A stretch of 40,309 bases of DNA from Acidilobaceae archaeon (GCA_027051095.1 JALUAM010000050.1:1-40309), one strand, 5' to 3'; numbered from the stretch's first letter, positions 23,908 through 32,357 are shown. Made by a program: numbers and translations. The notes: generated by a model from the sequence alone, not told the origin.

Positions 23908-24853
23908 GAGCCTCCCTAGGAGTTAGAGGCTCTTGAGCAATGGATTTGAGCTTACCGTGCTCAGCTCTTTCTCCCACAACGAATAGGAATAGCGACGAGA
24001 CCACGCCGCTAAATCTCTCGGTCTTAGCAATCCTCTCTGCTATGCTACTAACGCTTTCCCTCCTCCGCACAGTAACCACTAGAGCTTTAATGTTTTCACG
24101 CTTAACCCCGAGATCTACGCTAGTCCTCTTAGCGTGGACCACCCTATAACCTATCCTTGCCAACTCCCTGGCAAGCGTCTCCTCCTCGGGAGCGTCGAAG
24201 GGTTCTAAGTTCTTAACGTCAACTCCGCGCGGGGGTTCAAGTAGGTTTATAGGGTTTAGTATATCCTCTCCAAACAGCTCAACGAGTTTTTGAGCCCTCT
24301 CAACAGTCGGCTCCATAACGCCCTTCTCGTACTCATATACAGCCTTACGTGAAACTCCTAGATAGAACGCTACGTCTCCCAGGCTAAGGCCTTTTTCAAG
24401 CCTCTTCCTGCGTAGCTCATCGCCTTTAATCCTAACTTTAAATATATCTTTATGAGCTATAATGACGGGTAATCGCTTCCCTGAGAGAGCGTCTTCCAGT
24501 GTTTCCAGGTTGACTAGATTAACCCCGTGTCTTTCGTAGACAACGCCGCTTTCAAGCTTAACTCCGGATAGGAATTCGGAGACTATTAGAGCAGAGGCGT
24601 CCAGCACCGAAGCAAGCCCCTTCAACTCGGCGGCCTCCTTCTTCGAAACCGTAGAGGCGTCAAGAGCGCATTTGACAAGCAAATTGACTATGTCATCCCG
24701 GCTTCCAGCCAAAGAAGCTACTAAGTCTATGCTACGCTTATTTGGGCTTCTAGGATAATCTATAACTGCGACTTCCCTAGCGTACTTATAGATAGTTGCT
24801 AGCACCTTGTAAAAGTAATCTTCCGCATTAATGTCTCTCGCATTCAGTCTCAT
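23876..24853 (-). CDS. XRE-type transcriptional regulator with large N-terminal domain
   Basis: This 325-residue protein belongs to a conserved archaeal family of putative HTH regulators. A Cro/C1-type helix-turn-helix lies at about 145-203 (ELRRKRLEKGLSLGDVAFYL, VSRKAVYEYEKGVMEP). The N-terminal domain of 140 residues resembles a nuclease-like or ligand-binding alpha/beta fold (DYPRSPNKRSIDLVASLAGS). The C-terminal domain has VVHAKRTSVDLGVKRENIKA and repeats the alpha/beta theme. Targets are unknown. It is first in an operon with the THEP1 NTPase and Trm1. The upstream intergenic region holds an 11-bp inverted repeat at 24899-24979. Confidence 0.88.
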   Translation of the reverse strand: MRLNARDINAEDYFYKVLATIYKYAREVAVIDYPRSPNKRSIDLVASLAGSRDDIVNLLVKCALDASTVSKKEAAELKGLASVLDASALIVSEFLSGVKLESGVVYERHGVNLVNLETLEDALSGKRLPVIIAHKDIFKVRIKGDELRRKRLEKGLSLGDVAFYLGVSRKAVYEYEKGVMEPTVERAQKLVELFGEDILNPINLLEPPRGVDVKNLEPFDAPEEETLARELARIGYRVVHAKRTSVDLGVKRENIKALVVTVRRRESVSSIAERIAKTERFSGVVSSLFLFVVGERAEHGKLKSIAQEPLTPREALERLKSLEYS

Positions 24854-24898
24854 CGCCTATACCACCGGCGGCATTAAATCCATGTACAGCTACTACCT

Positions 24899-24979
24899 GC
24901 AACTCAATCCACATTAAAACTTAAATTAGGAGCTATTTAAACTTCTAGACTTAGAAGAGGGTTTCCAAGATTGAGTTGC
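24899..24979. repeat. Inverted repeat in the divergent promoter region
   Basis: GCAACTCAATC at 24899-24909 and its exact reverse complement GATTGAGTTGC at 24969-24979 flank 59 AT-rich bases containing TATA-like boxes. The pair lies between the divergent XRE regulator (start 24853) and the protein phosphatase (start 25111). A regulator binding both arms, possibly by looping, is one reading; a very long stem is another. Confidence 0.6.
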
Positions 24980-25110
24980 CATTCCCGTTTAATAACCGTT
25001 CTAGCGTACGCCGTCTTAAATATTACGGGATGCAGGTAATATTTAGCTAATCAATAGTTAACAGGTTTGATACCCCTCGACTAGAAGCGGTTTCACTCGG
25101 GCGTTCGGAA

Positions 25111-26025
25111 TTGAACGGTCATGAGGCGCCTGATGCTAGCGTCTTAGAAGACGCTCTCTCTAAACTAATAGAATATAATGATAAAGTGAGGGAGGGCAAC
25201 TATGAGGTAGCTGGGTGCAGCTACGAAGCAAGGGGTGGTGTTATCATAGTAGATCAATGTCATAATAAACCCATAATAATTATAGGTGACATACATGGTG
25301 ATATAGAATCTTTAATTTATATAGATGAAATAGTATTGAAGGATAAGGCAAAATCGTCTATGGTAATCTTTCTGGGAGACTACGTTGATAGGGCTTCAGG
25401 AGTTCGACAGATAAAAACGGTGATAAAGCTTAGTGAAATAGCTGGGAAGTATGCAGGCAATGTGTTGCTTCTGAGAGGTAACCATGAGCCACCCCGCGGG
25501 CTGGAACCTATGCCCCATGACTATCCTGAGGCGCTTATAAGCCTCTACGGGGACGAAGCAGGATACAAGCTGTACGAGGATTCTAGAAGGTTTTTCGACT
25601 CTCTTTTCCACGCGGTTGTGGTAAAAGAGGGCGTCCTAGCTGTCCATGGCGGCCCACCCACATGGGGCTTTGACAGAGACGTGTTTGAGTACTTAGATTG
25701 GAGGCGGGAGACGGAAAGGTTTATAGAGATACTATGGAATGATCCTTACGAGGGCGAGTACGAGCAGCTCCCTAATCCTAGAGGTGTTGGGAAGCTCTGG
25801 GGAAAACCTGTAACGGTTAAGGCATTAGAAGCCACAAACACCAAAATCATAGTCAGGGCTCATGAGCCAGTAGCTAGCGGGTACAAGTTTAACCACGAGA
25901 GGAGGGTGATAACAGTATTCTCAAGGAAGGGGGCGCCCTATGGTAACCCTCTCGCTGCGGTAATAATATGTCAGTCCTCTATTCAGCTTGCTAGGACTCC
26001 TCGTCAGTGCGTATTCCAGTTTTAG
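25111..26025 (+). CDS. PPP-family protein serine/threonine phosphatase (PP1-arch type)
   Basis: This 304-residue metallophosphoesterase dephosphorylates Ser/Thr (and perhaps Tyr) residues. All PPP motifs are seen: GDIHGDIESL (59-68), GDYVDRAS (89-96), RGNHEPPRG (122-130), AVHGGPPTWGF and the late RAHEPVASGYKF. The two-metal ligands Asp60, His62, Asp90, Asn124 and two later His are present. Archaeal PP1-arch enzymes of this length are known from several Crenarchaeota. Start is TTG. Codon use is somewhat more AT-rich than in neighbours. Its partner kinases are not nearby, apart from Rio1. Confidence 0.93.
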   Translation: MNGHEAPDASVLEDALSKLIEYNDKVREGNYEVAGCSYEARGGVIIVDQCHNKPIIIIGDIHGDIESLIYIDEIVLKDKAKSSMVIFLGDYVDRASGVRQIKTVIKLSEIAGKYAGNVLLLRGNHEPPRGLEPMPHDYPEALISLYGDEAGYKLYEDSRRFFDSLFHAVVVKEGVLAVHGGPPTWGFDRDVFEYLDWRRETERFIEILWNDPYEGEYEQLPNPRGVGKLWGKPVTVKALEATNTKIIVRAHEPVASGYKFNHERRVITVFSRKGAPYGNPLAAVIICQSSIQLARTPRQCVFQF

Positions 26026-26075
26026 ACAGTTAAGTATAGTTTAGCTGGGGCTCGGAGATTAATTACAGGGCTCTG

Positions 26076-26513
26076 TTACTTTTGAAGTTTCTTCGCATTC
26101 TCTTCTATTTCCGGTATGTTACCTGCATTGGCGTCTCTAGGCTTGAAGCCTGTCGCGGGGCACCCATACTTTATGGCTAATATGTTGAGCCTGTTACAGA
26201 TAATACATACTAGTTTCTGCATCTCGACGTAGCTGGACTCGGGGTCGTCGGACGCTCTAGAGAGTACGTCAGCCAGCTTCTTGACAGCTGCTCTCATGGA
26301 AGCATCGTTCATGATTATCCTAACGTATTTGTCGCCCCTCTTACCCTCCAAGTAATACGAAATAGCGGCCGGCGTAGTGCCTAAGACTTTGGCGGCTGAA
26401 TACTTGCTCATATTCTTCTCTTCGACGAGCACTTTTGCGACGGCAGCTCTTATAGAAGGGAATATATTCCTAGCAGCATATTCGCAGGGAAGCTCATATC
26501 TCGGCGTAATCAC
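26076..26513 (-). CDS. COG2522-type archaeal transcriptional regulator with four cysteines
   Basis: This 145-residue protein has a helix-turn-helix at about 36-60 (SKYSAAKVLGTTPAAISYYL) in the form of the small archaeal regulators of COG2522. Four cysteines stand out: Cys10 in the N-terminal PCEYAARNIFPSIRAAV, then Cys103, Cys106 and Cys118 in LVCIICNRLNILAIKYGCPA. They could hold an iron-sulfur cluster or a metal, so a redox or metal sensor is plausible. The gene is divergent from the disulfide oxidoreductase gene, whose promoter region it may control. The effector is unknown. Confidence 0.78.
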   Translation of the reverse strand: MITPRYELPCEYAARNIFPSIRAAVAKVLVEEKNMSKYSAAKVLGTTPAAISYYLEGKRGDKYVRIIMNDASMRAAVKKLADVLSRASDDPESSYVEMQKLVCIICNRLNILAIKYGCPATGFKPRDANAGNIPEIEENAKKLQK

Positions 26514-26694
26514 GAGGTAACACCCTGACCCCTTCCATTATGTTAAGGCGTCTTCGTGGAAAATATACTTTTCATACAAGCATATGCCGCCGCCGACCGC
26601 ACAAATAAGGTGTATGATATGCTTTAACGTTTAAGCCCTGTGGTTGTGCATGAGTATGTGTTAGGCGGCGCTAAAGAATGGGGGGTAGACAGTC
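26514..26694. promoter_or_regulatory. Divergent promoter region between the COG2522-type regulator and PDO gene
   Basis: The 181-base gap is AT-rich. CGTTTAAGCC near 26627-26636 is a plausible box A for the disulfide oxidoreductase gene (start 26695). AAAATATACTTTTCATA near 26558-26575 can act for the minus-strand regulator. Shared control is an inference. Confidence 0.35.
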
Positions 26695-27435
26695 TTGCAT
26701 CGCAGGTTTTACGAGCTAGATCTCTCCGATGAGTTTAGGAGGGAGTTACGCGAGACTCTAGCGGAAATGATTCACCCCGTCGAGGCGAACGTATTCCTAG
26801 CCCGGTCGGGTTGTGACACGTGCAGCGACACGCTGGCACTGATGAAGGCAATAGAAGAGGAGGCTCCGGTTAAAGAAGGCAGGAAACTGTTTAAGCTAAA
26901 CGTGTATTGGAGGGAGGATCCTAGCGCTGCTGAAGCATTCAAGAGGGAAAAGGTTGATCGCGTACCTACGGTCTCGTTTATCGACGGATATGCTAGGTGG
27001 ACAGGTATACCTGCGGGCGAGGAGATCAGGGCTCTTGTCGAGGTTATAATGAGGATTAGTGAAAGGGAATCCGGCCTGGAGGAGACGACGAAGCAGGAGC
27101 TGAGGAAGCTTAAAGGTAAGGTCCATGTCGAAGTGATAGTCACGCCGAGCTGCCCCTACTGCCCCTACGCGGTCCTGCTTTCACACATGTTCGCCTACGA
27201 GGCCTACGTGGGAGGTAACCCGGTGATAATATCAGAGGCGGTAGAGGCCTACGAGAACACGGATATAGCAGACAAGTATGGAGTCATGAGCGTCCCCAGC
27301 ATCGCTATCAACGGGCAACTTGTATTCGTAGGTGTTCCCTACGAGGAGGACTTCATAAACTACGTAAAGGCCGCTGCCGAGGGTAAGCTCAAGATTAGAG
27401 GGCCCATAGAGGCCGGTGAAGCCGAGGGGCTCTAA
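26695..27435 (+). CDS. pdo: Protein disulfide oxidoreductase (two thioredoxin folds)
   Basis: This 246-residue protein consists of two thioredoxin-like domains, each with a CxxC site: Cys40-Asp-Thr-Cys43 in the N-terminal unit and Cys153-Pro-Tyr-Cys156 in the C-terminal unit (TPSCPYCPYA). cis-Pro loops RVPTVSF (90-96) and SVPSIAI follow each. This is the cytosolic PDO of hyperthermophiles, which makes or rearranges disulfide bonds; many intracellular proteins of Aeropyrum-like organisms are believed to carry disulfides. CDTC is less usual than CPYC in the N-terminal domain. TTG start with GGGGGGTAGACAG ahead. The neighbouring Cys-rich regulator may sense redox state for this gene. Confidence 0.93.
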   Translation: MHRRFYELDLSDEFRRELRETLAEMIHPVEANVFLARSGCDTCSDTLALMKAIEEEAPVKEGRKLFKLNVYWREDPSAAEAFKREKVDRVPTVSFIDGYARWTGIPAGEEIRALVEVIMRISERESGLEETTKQELRKLKGKVHVEVIVTPSCPYCPYAVLLSHMFAYEAYVGGNPVIISEAVEAYENTDIADKYGVMSVPSIAINGQLVFVGVPYEEDFINYVKAAAEGKLKIRGPIEAGEAEGL

Positions 27436-27437
27436 GG

Positions 27438-28637
27438 CTAATCCCTCCCCCTCTGCTTCATGGCAGCCAGCCTGGCTTTAAGAAGCCTGGTAGCCATAGG
27501 ACGTCCAAGCCTTATTTTTATCTTTCCGCAGAAACAGGGAGGCAAAGGTATACTTACACGGGGCCCACCGGGCATGAGAGTAGCGGAGCCTCCGGGACCC
27601 TCTACAACGACCTCCCTAGCAGGCATGGGAGGGTTGAAATGAACCCTGCCAGCGTCGGCGCTGCCCAGTACAACAGCCTTGATTACCACTTCATCTTTAA
27701 CTTCTACTAGGGCTGCATGAGCCTCTACGCTGTAGAAATTGAAATGCCTCCTAGGGCCTTCCACGGGCTTCCAGTCTACTAGCATTTCAGCGAGCATTCT
27801 AAACGCAGTGTCAACGCCTCCCGCCGCAACAGCAATGGGGCCTTTAGAGCTGACGTAGACTCGCCCGCTGGATAGCTCGATTTCCACCCCGTTGATGGAA
27901 GCCATCGAGACCATTCTACGGCCGTACCCGAGAACCAACGCTAAGGCTTCGAAGGACCCCGATGAGAACCTGCACTTATCCAATGGCTCATGGAACGTGG
28001 ATATATAAAGCATTTTTATTTTTAAATGGGTAGCCCTGCTTTTCAGGCTCAGCTCGGACTCGCCCGGGTACAATAGGATTGAGCCCCTGTTCTCGTAGGC
28101 CTCCCACCCGCCACCGAGCTTATATATATTCCACGTGGCTAGCCTGGAAAGCGTCCCCTCGGCTTCTAAGACGCCGGCCACGGCCATCCTGCTCTGGGCT
28201 CGCCTCGCCGGCAAGGCTTCAAGGCACCGAGAGGTCGCAGCGGGGTTAAGAGGCTCTAAGCCAGGAGGCGCTAATGGGCCCCACCCTGTTTGAATGCATC
28301 CGGCTGTCTCGGCTTTCACAGGAGATATAGTTTTCCATGAGAGAGGGTTGAAGTAGCCCTCTACTCCTTCACCGCCTAGAAGGTTCAAGAGCCCCCTAGC
28401 CGGCATTTCAGGGTCTATGCGCCCATATTCTAAGACAAACCTGGCGGGAGCCGACATATGAGACGTGAGGGTCTTGTCGCCCCCGGCTAAGTAAGAGAAC
28501 GAGCCGCACTCTAGTGAAGGGCCGTCCCATCTTGCTAGCCCCTCTATCACGGCAAGAGAGTAGCCCGGCACTGCCTCTCGTAGCAATTTAACCGACTCAG
28601 CCAATGGTGCCAATATGCCGTCAAAGCAGACTGTCAA
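27438..28637 (-). CDS. Protein of unknown function, 399 residues
   Basis: I do not recognise this protein. It is soluble, has no signal peptide and is rich in Gly and Leu. It contains several short conserved-looking stretches, such as SHMSAPARFVLEYGRIDPEM, WKTISPVKAETAGCIQTGWG and HFNFYSVEAHAALVEVKDEV, with many predicted strands towards the C-terminus. The C-terminus is basic (KARLAAMKQRGRD). Its start overlaps the end of the 110-residue gene by 17 bases, so the two are translated together and may form a complex. The composition and regular strand/helix pattern support a genuine gene. No reaction is proposed. Confidence 0.7.
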   Translation of the reverse strand: MTVCFDGILAPLAESVKLLREAVPGYSLAVIEGLARWDGPSLECGSFSYLAGGDKTLTSHMSAPARFVLEYGRIDPEMPARGLLNLLGGEGVEGYFNPLSWKTISPVKAETAGCIQTGWGPLAPPGLEPLNPAATSRCLEALPARRAQSRMAVAGVLEAEGTLSRLATWNIYKLGGGWEAYENRGSILLYPGESELSLKSRATHLKIKMLYISTFHEPLDKCRFSSGSFEALALVLGYGRRMVSMASINGVEIELSSGRVYVSSKGPIAVAAGGVDTAFRMLAEMLVDWKPVEGPRRHFNFYSVEAHAALVEVKDEVVIKAVVLGSADAGRVHFNPPMPAREVVVEGPGGSATLMPGGPRVSIPLPPCFCGKIKIRLGRPMATRLLKARLAAMKQRGRD

Positions 28638-28953
28638 GTATGCTAGCCACCTCCCCAGCGCTCCTAGCCTTAAACGCTACATGAAGCATTCCTGCCTCGC
28701 GGTCGACGTCTAAGTCTAGGTTTAATTCCTCGGCTCTCTCGGCTACGTGCTGATACCTGTCTAGCCTGGCAATTAGTTGCACGAAGACGTAAGAGCCGAA
28801 AACAACGCTTACCCTTAAAGAGCCGGCTTCGTCGAACCCTACAACCTTAAAACGAGACACCCAGGCACCGTCGAGAGCTTTAAGTTTTTCCTCTATCCTG
28901 GAAACCCTTAAACCTTTATCTTCCAACAGCTTGGCGACACCGCCGGCATCCAA
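28621..28953 (-). CDS. Small protein of unknown function
   Basis: This 110-residue protein is not recognised. It looks like a compact alpha/beta domain: an N-terminal helix (VAKLLEDKGLRVSRIEEKLK), a strand hairpin (WVSRFKVVGFDEAGSLRVSV), a hydrophobic strand, a helix (DRYQHVAERAEELNLDLDV) and a final strand-helix. It has no cysteine or membrane segment. It overlaps the 399-residue unknown gene by 17 bases, suggesting translational coupling and a joint function. The two genes run towards the PDO gene and end next to it. Confidence 0.65.
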   Translation of the reverse strand: MDAGGVAKLLEDKGLRVSRIEEKLKALDGAWVSRFKVVGFDEAGSLRVSVVFGSYVFVQLIARLDRYQHVAERAEELNLDLDVDREAGMLHVAFKARSAGEVASILDSLL

Positions 28954-29164
28954 GCTACCTCACCTCTTCCAGGGGAGCGTCTGTGACCGCGGTAATGTCG
29001 TCACCCCTCGGGAGGGGGCAAGTGTCTTCATCCGCTCCCCATAGCTAACCCGGAAAACCCCGGGCATCCTAATAACTATGTGATCGGGGCTATGAGGAGT
29101 TACTCCCGGCCCGAGCATTGTATGCGATGAAGAAAACTTACCCGCCTGAGCCCCTGAGCGAAAC

Positions 29165-29183
29165 AAAGCTTACACTAAGCTTT
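29165..29183 (-). terminator. Perfect hairpin at the end of the coiled-coil gene
   Basis: AAAGCTTA at 29165-29172 and TAAGCTTT at 29176-29183 form an eight-base stem with a three-base loop, overlapping the stop codon of the coiled-coil gene. On the minus strand a T-rich run (GTTTCGC, then TTTTCTTC) follows. It could end transcription or protect the 3' end. Confidence 0.45.
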
Positions 29184-30081
29184 AATCTAGTATGCCGTAA
29201 AGGATCTTCAACTCGTCTAGGGTTAAAGGCTCGCCTCTCTTCATCTTCTCCGTTAGCTCTTGCTTCTTCCTTTCTAGCTCTTCTAGCTCGAGGCCCTTAG
29301 CTATAGCAAACTTTATCTCGCTAAGCCTCCTTTCAAGCTCTTTCCTCTTAGACTGCAGCTCCTCTATCTTCTTAGTAAGCTCGTCTATGGAAGCACTTTT
29401 CTCCTCTATCTTCTTAGTAAGCTCGTCTATCCTAGAATTGTATTCCTCTATTCTTTTAGTGAGTTCTGCGAGCTCGTTCTTAAGAGTGCCGGCTTTCTCT
29501 CTCAACTCGTTTATCCTGCTGGTTAGCTCGCGGCTGCGGAGTATGAGCGCCTTAACCTCAGCCTTTAACTCTATAAGCGATAGCACCTGCTGCCTAGCCT
29601 TTTTTACCCTCTCAACGATCTCCTCGAGCCTCGCGATCTCCTCCACTATGTTCTTCTCCTCTTCAGGTGATAGCAGCCTAGTCTGCATAATCATCTCTAG
29701 CTCTTCTATCCTTTTCTGTAGCCTCTTAATACTGACCTTGACTATGTTGCTTCCCTCGCGTGAAACGAGATTCTGAAGAACCCTTAATTGGTCCCTTTTA
29801 ATGACTAGCTCGTCCCTAACCTTCTTTCTCTCCTCTTTTAGCTTAGCTAGCTCGTCTAGGACCTTCTTTCTCTCCTCTCTAACCTCTCTTAATCTGGCGA
29901 CGAACTGTCTCTTCTCCTCTATAAGACTCCTTTTCTGCTGTCTTAGCGCTTTAACTTCTTCGATAAGCTTCCTCCTCTCCTCCTTAAGCTTGACTATCTC
30001 GTTCCTAATCTCGTCAAGCTGTTTTGTCAGCAGGTCGGCTTCCTTTCTAAGCTCTGCAACATTCCTCCCGCGGCCCTGCAC
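29182..30081 (-). CDS. Archaeal coiled-coil protein of the COG1340 type
   Basis: This 299-residue protein is almost entirely coiled coil with about 45% Glu, Lys and Arg and regular heptads. Two long coiled-coil arms (about 5-135 and 155-285) are separated by a short hinge with QTRLLSPEEEKNIVEEIARL, a stretch typical of the COG1340 family of uncharacterised archaeal coiled-coil proteins. It has no ATPase head, so it is not an SMC or Rad50 protein. Tandem near-repeats of IDELTKKIEE occur near residues 222-252. It may be a structural or scaffold protein; role unknown. The ORFs on the opposite strand at 29387-30118 are antisense shadows. Confidence 0.88.
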   Translation of the reverse strand: MQGRGRNVAELRKEADLLTKQLDEIRNEIVKLKEERRKLIEEVKALRQQKRSLIEEKRQFVARLREVREERKKVLDELAKLKEERKKVRDELVIKRDQLRVLQNLVSREGSNIVKVSIKRLQKRIEELEMIMQTRLLSPEEEKNIVEEIARLEEIVERVKKARQQVLSLIELKAEVKALILRSRELTSRINELREKAGTLKNELAELTKRIEEYNSRIDELTKKIEEKSASIDELTKKIEELQSKRKELERRLSEIKFAIAKGLELEELERKKQELTEKMKRGEPLTLDELKILYGILD

Positions 30082-30228
30082 TCACTCATCACCTAGGTCT
30101 CATTTAGTGAGCCCTTAATCCGTTCTAAGCCTGTAGAGGTAGACTTACTGCAACCCCTAAAAAGGCTTATCGGGTCGTAGTGGGTGGAGAAAAGGGAGGA
30201 AGCTTAAAACTAGTAATTGCGGAGCGCT

Positions 30229-30414
30229 TCAGGCGATCTTTGTCCTAGCTATAAGGGCTAGAGTGGGGTTCTCTGTGAAAGCTGCAGCTACTATTCCCTT
30301 TACCTCTTCGCTAGCCCTATGCTCTACTAGCAAGTACTCGCTATCGCTGCCCCTATCGTTGCTGGGTCTCTTAACCCTTAGAAGTAGCGATTCCAAGGCA
30401 ATCACCGCCGGCAT
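30229..30414 (-). CDS. Small protein, probably leaderless mRNA
   Basis: This 61-residue protein is of unknown function, with a hydrophobic start (PAVIALESLLLRV), a polar middle and a hydrophobic end (IVAAAFTENPTLALIARTKIA). It is short but supported by a clear TATA-like promoter (30426-30444) about 26 bases before the ATG, the spacing expected for a leaderless transcript. I do not recognise a family. It could be a small alpha/beta or swapped-dimer protein. Confidence 0.5.
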   Translation of the reverse strand: MPAVIALESLLLRVKRPSNDRGSDSEYLLVEHRASEEVKGIVAAAFTENPTLALIARTKIA

Positions 30415-30425
30415 AGCTAATCCCC

Positions 30426-30444
30426 GTTATTTATAGTTTATATT
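30426..30444 (-). promoter_or_regulatory. Promoter of the small leaderless gene
   Basis: The minus-strand sequence AATATAAACTATAAATAAC contains two TATA-like elements. The upstream one is centred about 26 bases before the ATG at 30414, predicting transcription starting at or very near the start codon. Confidence 0.55.
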
Positions 30445-30623
30445 TCAACGGGAGGCTTAAAATGATATGATTTCTGGGTAAGTGTAAACGGTGGGTTAAA
30501 CGTATAAGCGGTTAAGCCTGATTGAGGCGCATTGATGCTTAGTGTTAGCGGGTTCTAGCTTAGCATTTAATCGTGTTTTTGCCTGCGCTGAGTGGTGTTG
30601 AGCTTAGCAGGAGATGGTGCGAT

Positions 30624-31214
30624 ATGAGAGTCGGCGATGTTATAGCAGCTTTGTCAATGGCTTTGATCATTATCATATTTCTGTCGCTTGTGACTATATT
30701 CTCATTTATAGTGTGGAATCGCCTGGGTTTACCCGAAGGACCTGTAAGGCTTGAGTTAGCGCTAGTCGGTGTTCTACTAGTTTTTGCTGGTATTACAGGC
30801 ATTGTGTGGGTGTATTTAAAGTTCCCGCCAATAGCAATGTTATCGTTAACTATAAAGTCTTTGCCGGGGGAAGTAGCGGCTCTTATAGGCGTCTATAGGC
30901 CGCCTAGCAGGTGTACAAGCACGTTTAAAATAGTGGTCGAGGGCCCCTACAGGTGTACGAGGCACCCGCTTTACTCGTCTGCTCTACTCGTCTTCACGGG
31001 CTTAGGCCTCATAAAGCACCCATTCCTGCTAGCCTCGGCATTACTGTACGCCGGCTACATGGTGATTGCAACCGCAGAGGAGAGGTACCTAGAGCTGGTG
31101 ACATGCGGGGAGTATAGTAGGGCTATGAAGGGAGTCCCCAGGCTTAGCCCATTCAGTATGCTATTGTGCCTTATACGTATAGTTAAGCCTAGCGGGGCTC
31201 CCCGCAGAGCCTAA
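30624..31214 (+). CDS. Isoprenylcysteine carboxyl methyltransferase-like membrane protein
   Basis: This protein of about 196 residues has about four or five membrane segments and the C-terminal signature of the ICMT/PEMT-like family: VVEGPYRCTRHPLYSSALLV, then ATAEERYLELV. In characterised members the RHPxY and EE motifs bind SAM at the membrane. Substrate may be a prenylated protein, a lipid or a small thiol or amine; archaeal members are mostly uncharacterised. I prefer the ATG at 30624 (MRVGDVIAAL), preceded by GGAGATGG, over the GTG at 30573. The 3' end overlaps the convergent flavoprotein gene by 26 bases. Confidence 0.8.
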   Translation: MRVGDVIAALSMALIIIIFLSLVTIFSFIVWNRLGLPEGPVRLELALVGVLLVFAGITGIVWVYLKFPPIAMLSLTIKSLPGEVAALIGVYRPPSRCTSTFKIVVEGPYRCTRHPLYSSALLVFTGLGLIKHPFLLASALLYAGYMVIATAEERYLELVTCGEYSRAMKGVPRLSPFSMLLCLIRIVKPSGAPRRA

Positions 31215-32280
31215 AAGGCTCAGGAGGCTTGACACCAAGGTCCTTGACTGACCGTTGAGAGCTGAAAGCGGCGTCGATCGCGCTCTCACCCTCGAGGTAT
31301 CGTGCCAGGCTTTCCGCGAGGGCTGGGGCCAAAGTAACGCCTATCCCGTCGAATCCGGCGAATAGGATTACATTCCGGCAACCCTTTAAGGGGCCCACGA
31401 GAGGCGCTGTATCCTTACATGCAGCGCAGGGGGCTGAAAGCACCTTTTTAAGACGCCAATAGCTGCTTTCAGGGACCCTCCTAGCCAGCGCGTCTATGAA
31501 CAATGATATGGACTGTGGGTCAGGCGAGTAGGCGTCCAGGGGCTTCCCTACTTTTCGAAAAAGCCCGTCACCAACCTGAGCATCCTGGCCCCAGAAAGCT
31601 GCGTAGAAGTCTAAAGAGTCGTCGATTATAGCGGAATGTTTGAGAGGCTTACGCGGGTCTAGGAAAGCAGTCTCACATGAATACACCTCTAAGGCCTCGA
31701 TTTCAAAGCCTAGGACCTCGGGTAGCCATGGCCCCGAGGCCACTATGATTACATCAGGACGTAACACTTTCGAGCCCACTACGACCGAGCCGCATTTTAC
31801 CCTGGCAATGCCGGCTATGACGTCACCGACCTCCCTAAAAACCATATTCTTTATAGAACCCGTGTCGACTAGAACGCTGTCTACAACATTGAGAACCTCT
31901 TCCCTGTAAATCTTTATTTGAAAGCCGGAGACCGTCTCGAAGAGACCAGGCTCCTCTGTAAATGTTAGAACCTTCTCCCCTCTCCTTTCAAGGCTCTCCA
32001 ACACGACTCTGGAGCATTTGTCGTTAGCATTTCTCACCCAATAGATGGGGGCTTCCTTAACGGACTCCGAGAACTCACTCAAGTATAGTCTCTTAGACTT
32101 TAAAGCTGCGTCTAAGAATGGGGGCGGCATAAGGGGGGAGACTATACCCGCTGATATGGAAGTCGCGTCTAGACCTCCCCCATCTATGATGGTCACGTCG
32201 TATCCCTTCCTAGCTAGGAACCATGCTGCCATGAGCCCTGCTATACCGGAGCCTACAATGGCTACTTTCAAAACGCGCAC
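31189..32280 (-). CDS. DAO-family FAD-dependent oxidoreductase
   Basis: This 363-residue flavoprotein begins with VAIVGSGIAGLMAAWFLARK (GxGxxG at 10-15) and an acidic end of strand 2 (TIIDGG). TSISAGIVSPLMPPP follows as the second flavin-contact region, and near the C-terminus VILFAGFDGIGVTLAPALAE is the typical FAD-binding GxxGxG-type motif. It resembles glycine/sarcosine/D-amino acid oxidase and related dehydrogenases. The substrate (an amino acid or N-methyl amino acid) is inferred from the family only. It overlaps the ICMT-like gene end-to-end and is divergent from surE. Confidence 0.85.
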   Translation of the reverse strand: MRVLKVAIVGSGIAGLMAAWFLARKGYDVTIIDGGGLDATSISAGIVSPLMPPPFLDAALKSKRLYLSEFSESVKEAPIYWVRNANDKCSRVVLESLERRGEKVLTFTEEPGLFETVSGFQIKIYREEVLNVVDSVLVDTGSIKNMVFREVGDVIAGIARVKCGSVVVGSKVLRPDVIIVASGPWLPEVLGFEIEALEVYSCETAFLDPRKPLKHSAIIDDSLDFYAAFWGQDAQVGDGLFRKVGKPLDAYSPDPQSISLFIDALARRVPESSYWRLKKVLSAPCAACKDTAPLVGPLKGCRNVILFAGFDGIGVTLAPALAESLARYLEGESAIDAAFSSQRSVKDLGVKPPEPFRLCGEPR

Positions 32281-32357
32281 CGTTAGAGGTGGAAGTAGCT
32301 CACTGGCGCTAATTTTGGGCTTGAACCGCGGTATAGCGAGTTGTGTGGTGCGCTAGC

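Noticed and set aside
24899-24979. GATTGAGTTGC-type sequence as a possible CRISPR repeat
   Set aside because: Only two copies, in inverted orientation, with no spacer series and no cas genes.
28975-29160. Possible C/D box small RNA (GCGATGA with nearby CTGA)
   Set aside because: The C' and D spacing does not fit, and the motifs are too short to separate from chance.
28960-29166. 68-residue minus-strand ORF between the coiled-coil gene and the small unknown gene
   Set aside because: Its TTG start lies within the hairpin at 29165-29183 and no ribosome-binding site is seen. It matches no family; it is possibly chance.
29387-30118. Ser/Leu-rich plus-strand ORFs
   Set aside because: They are antisense to the coiled-coil gene, whose Glu/Lys/Arg codons read as Ser/Leu/Phe in reverse.
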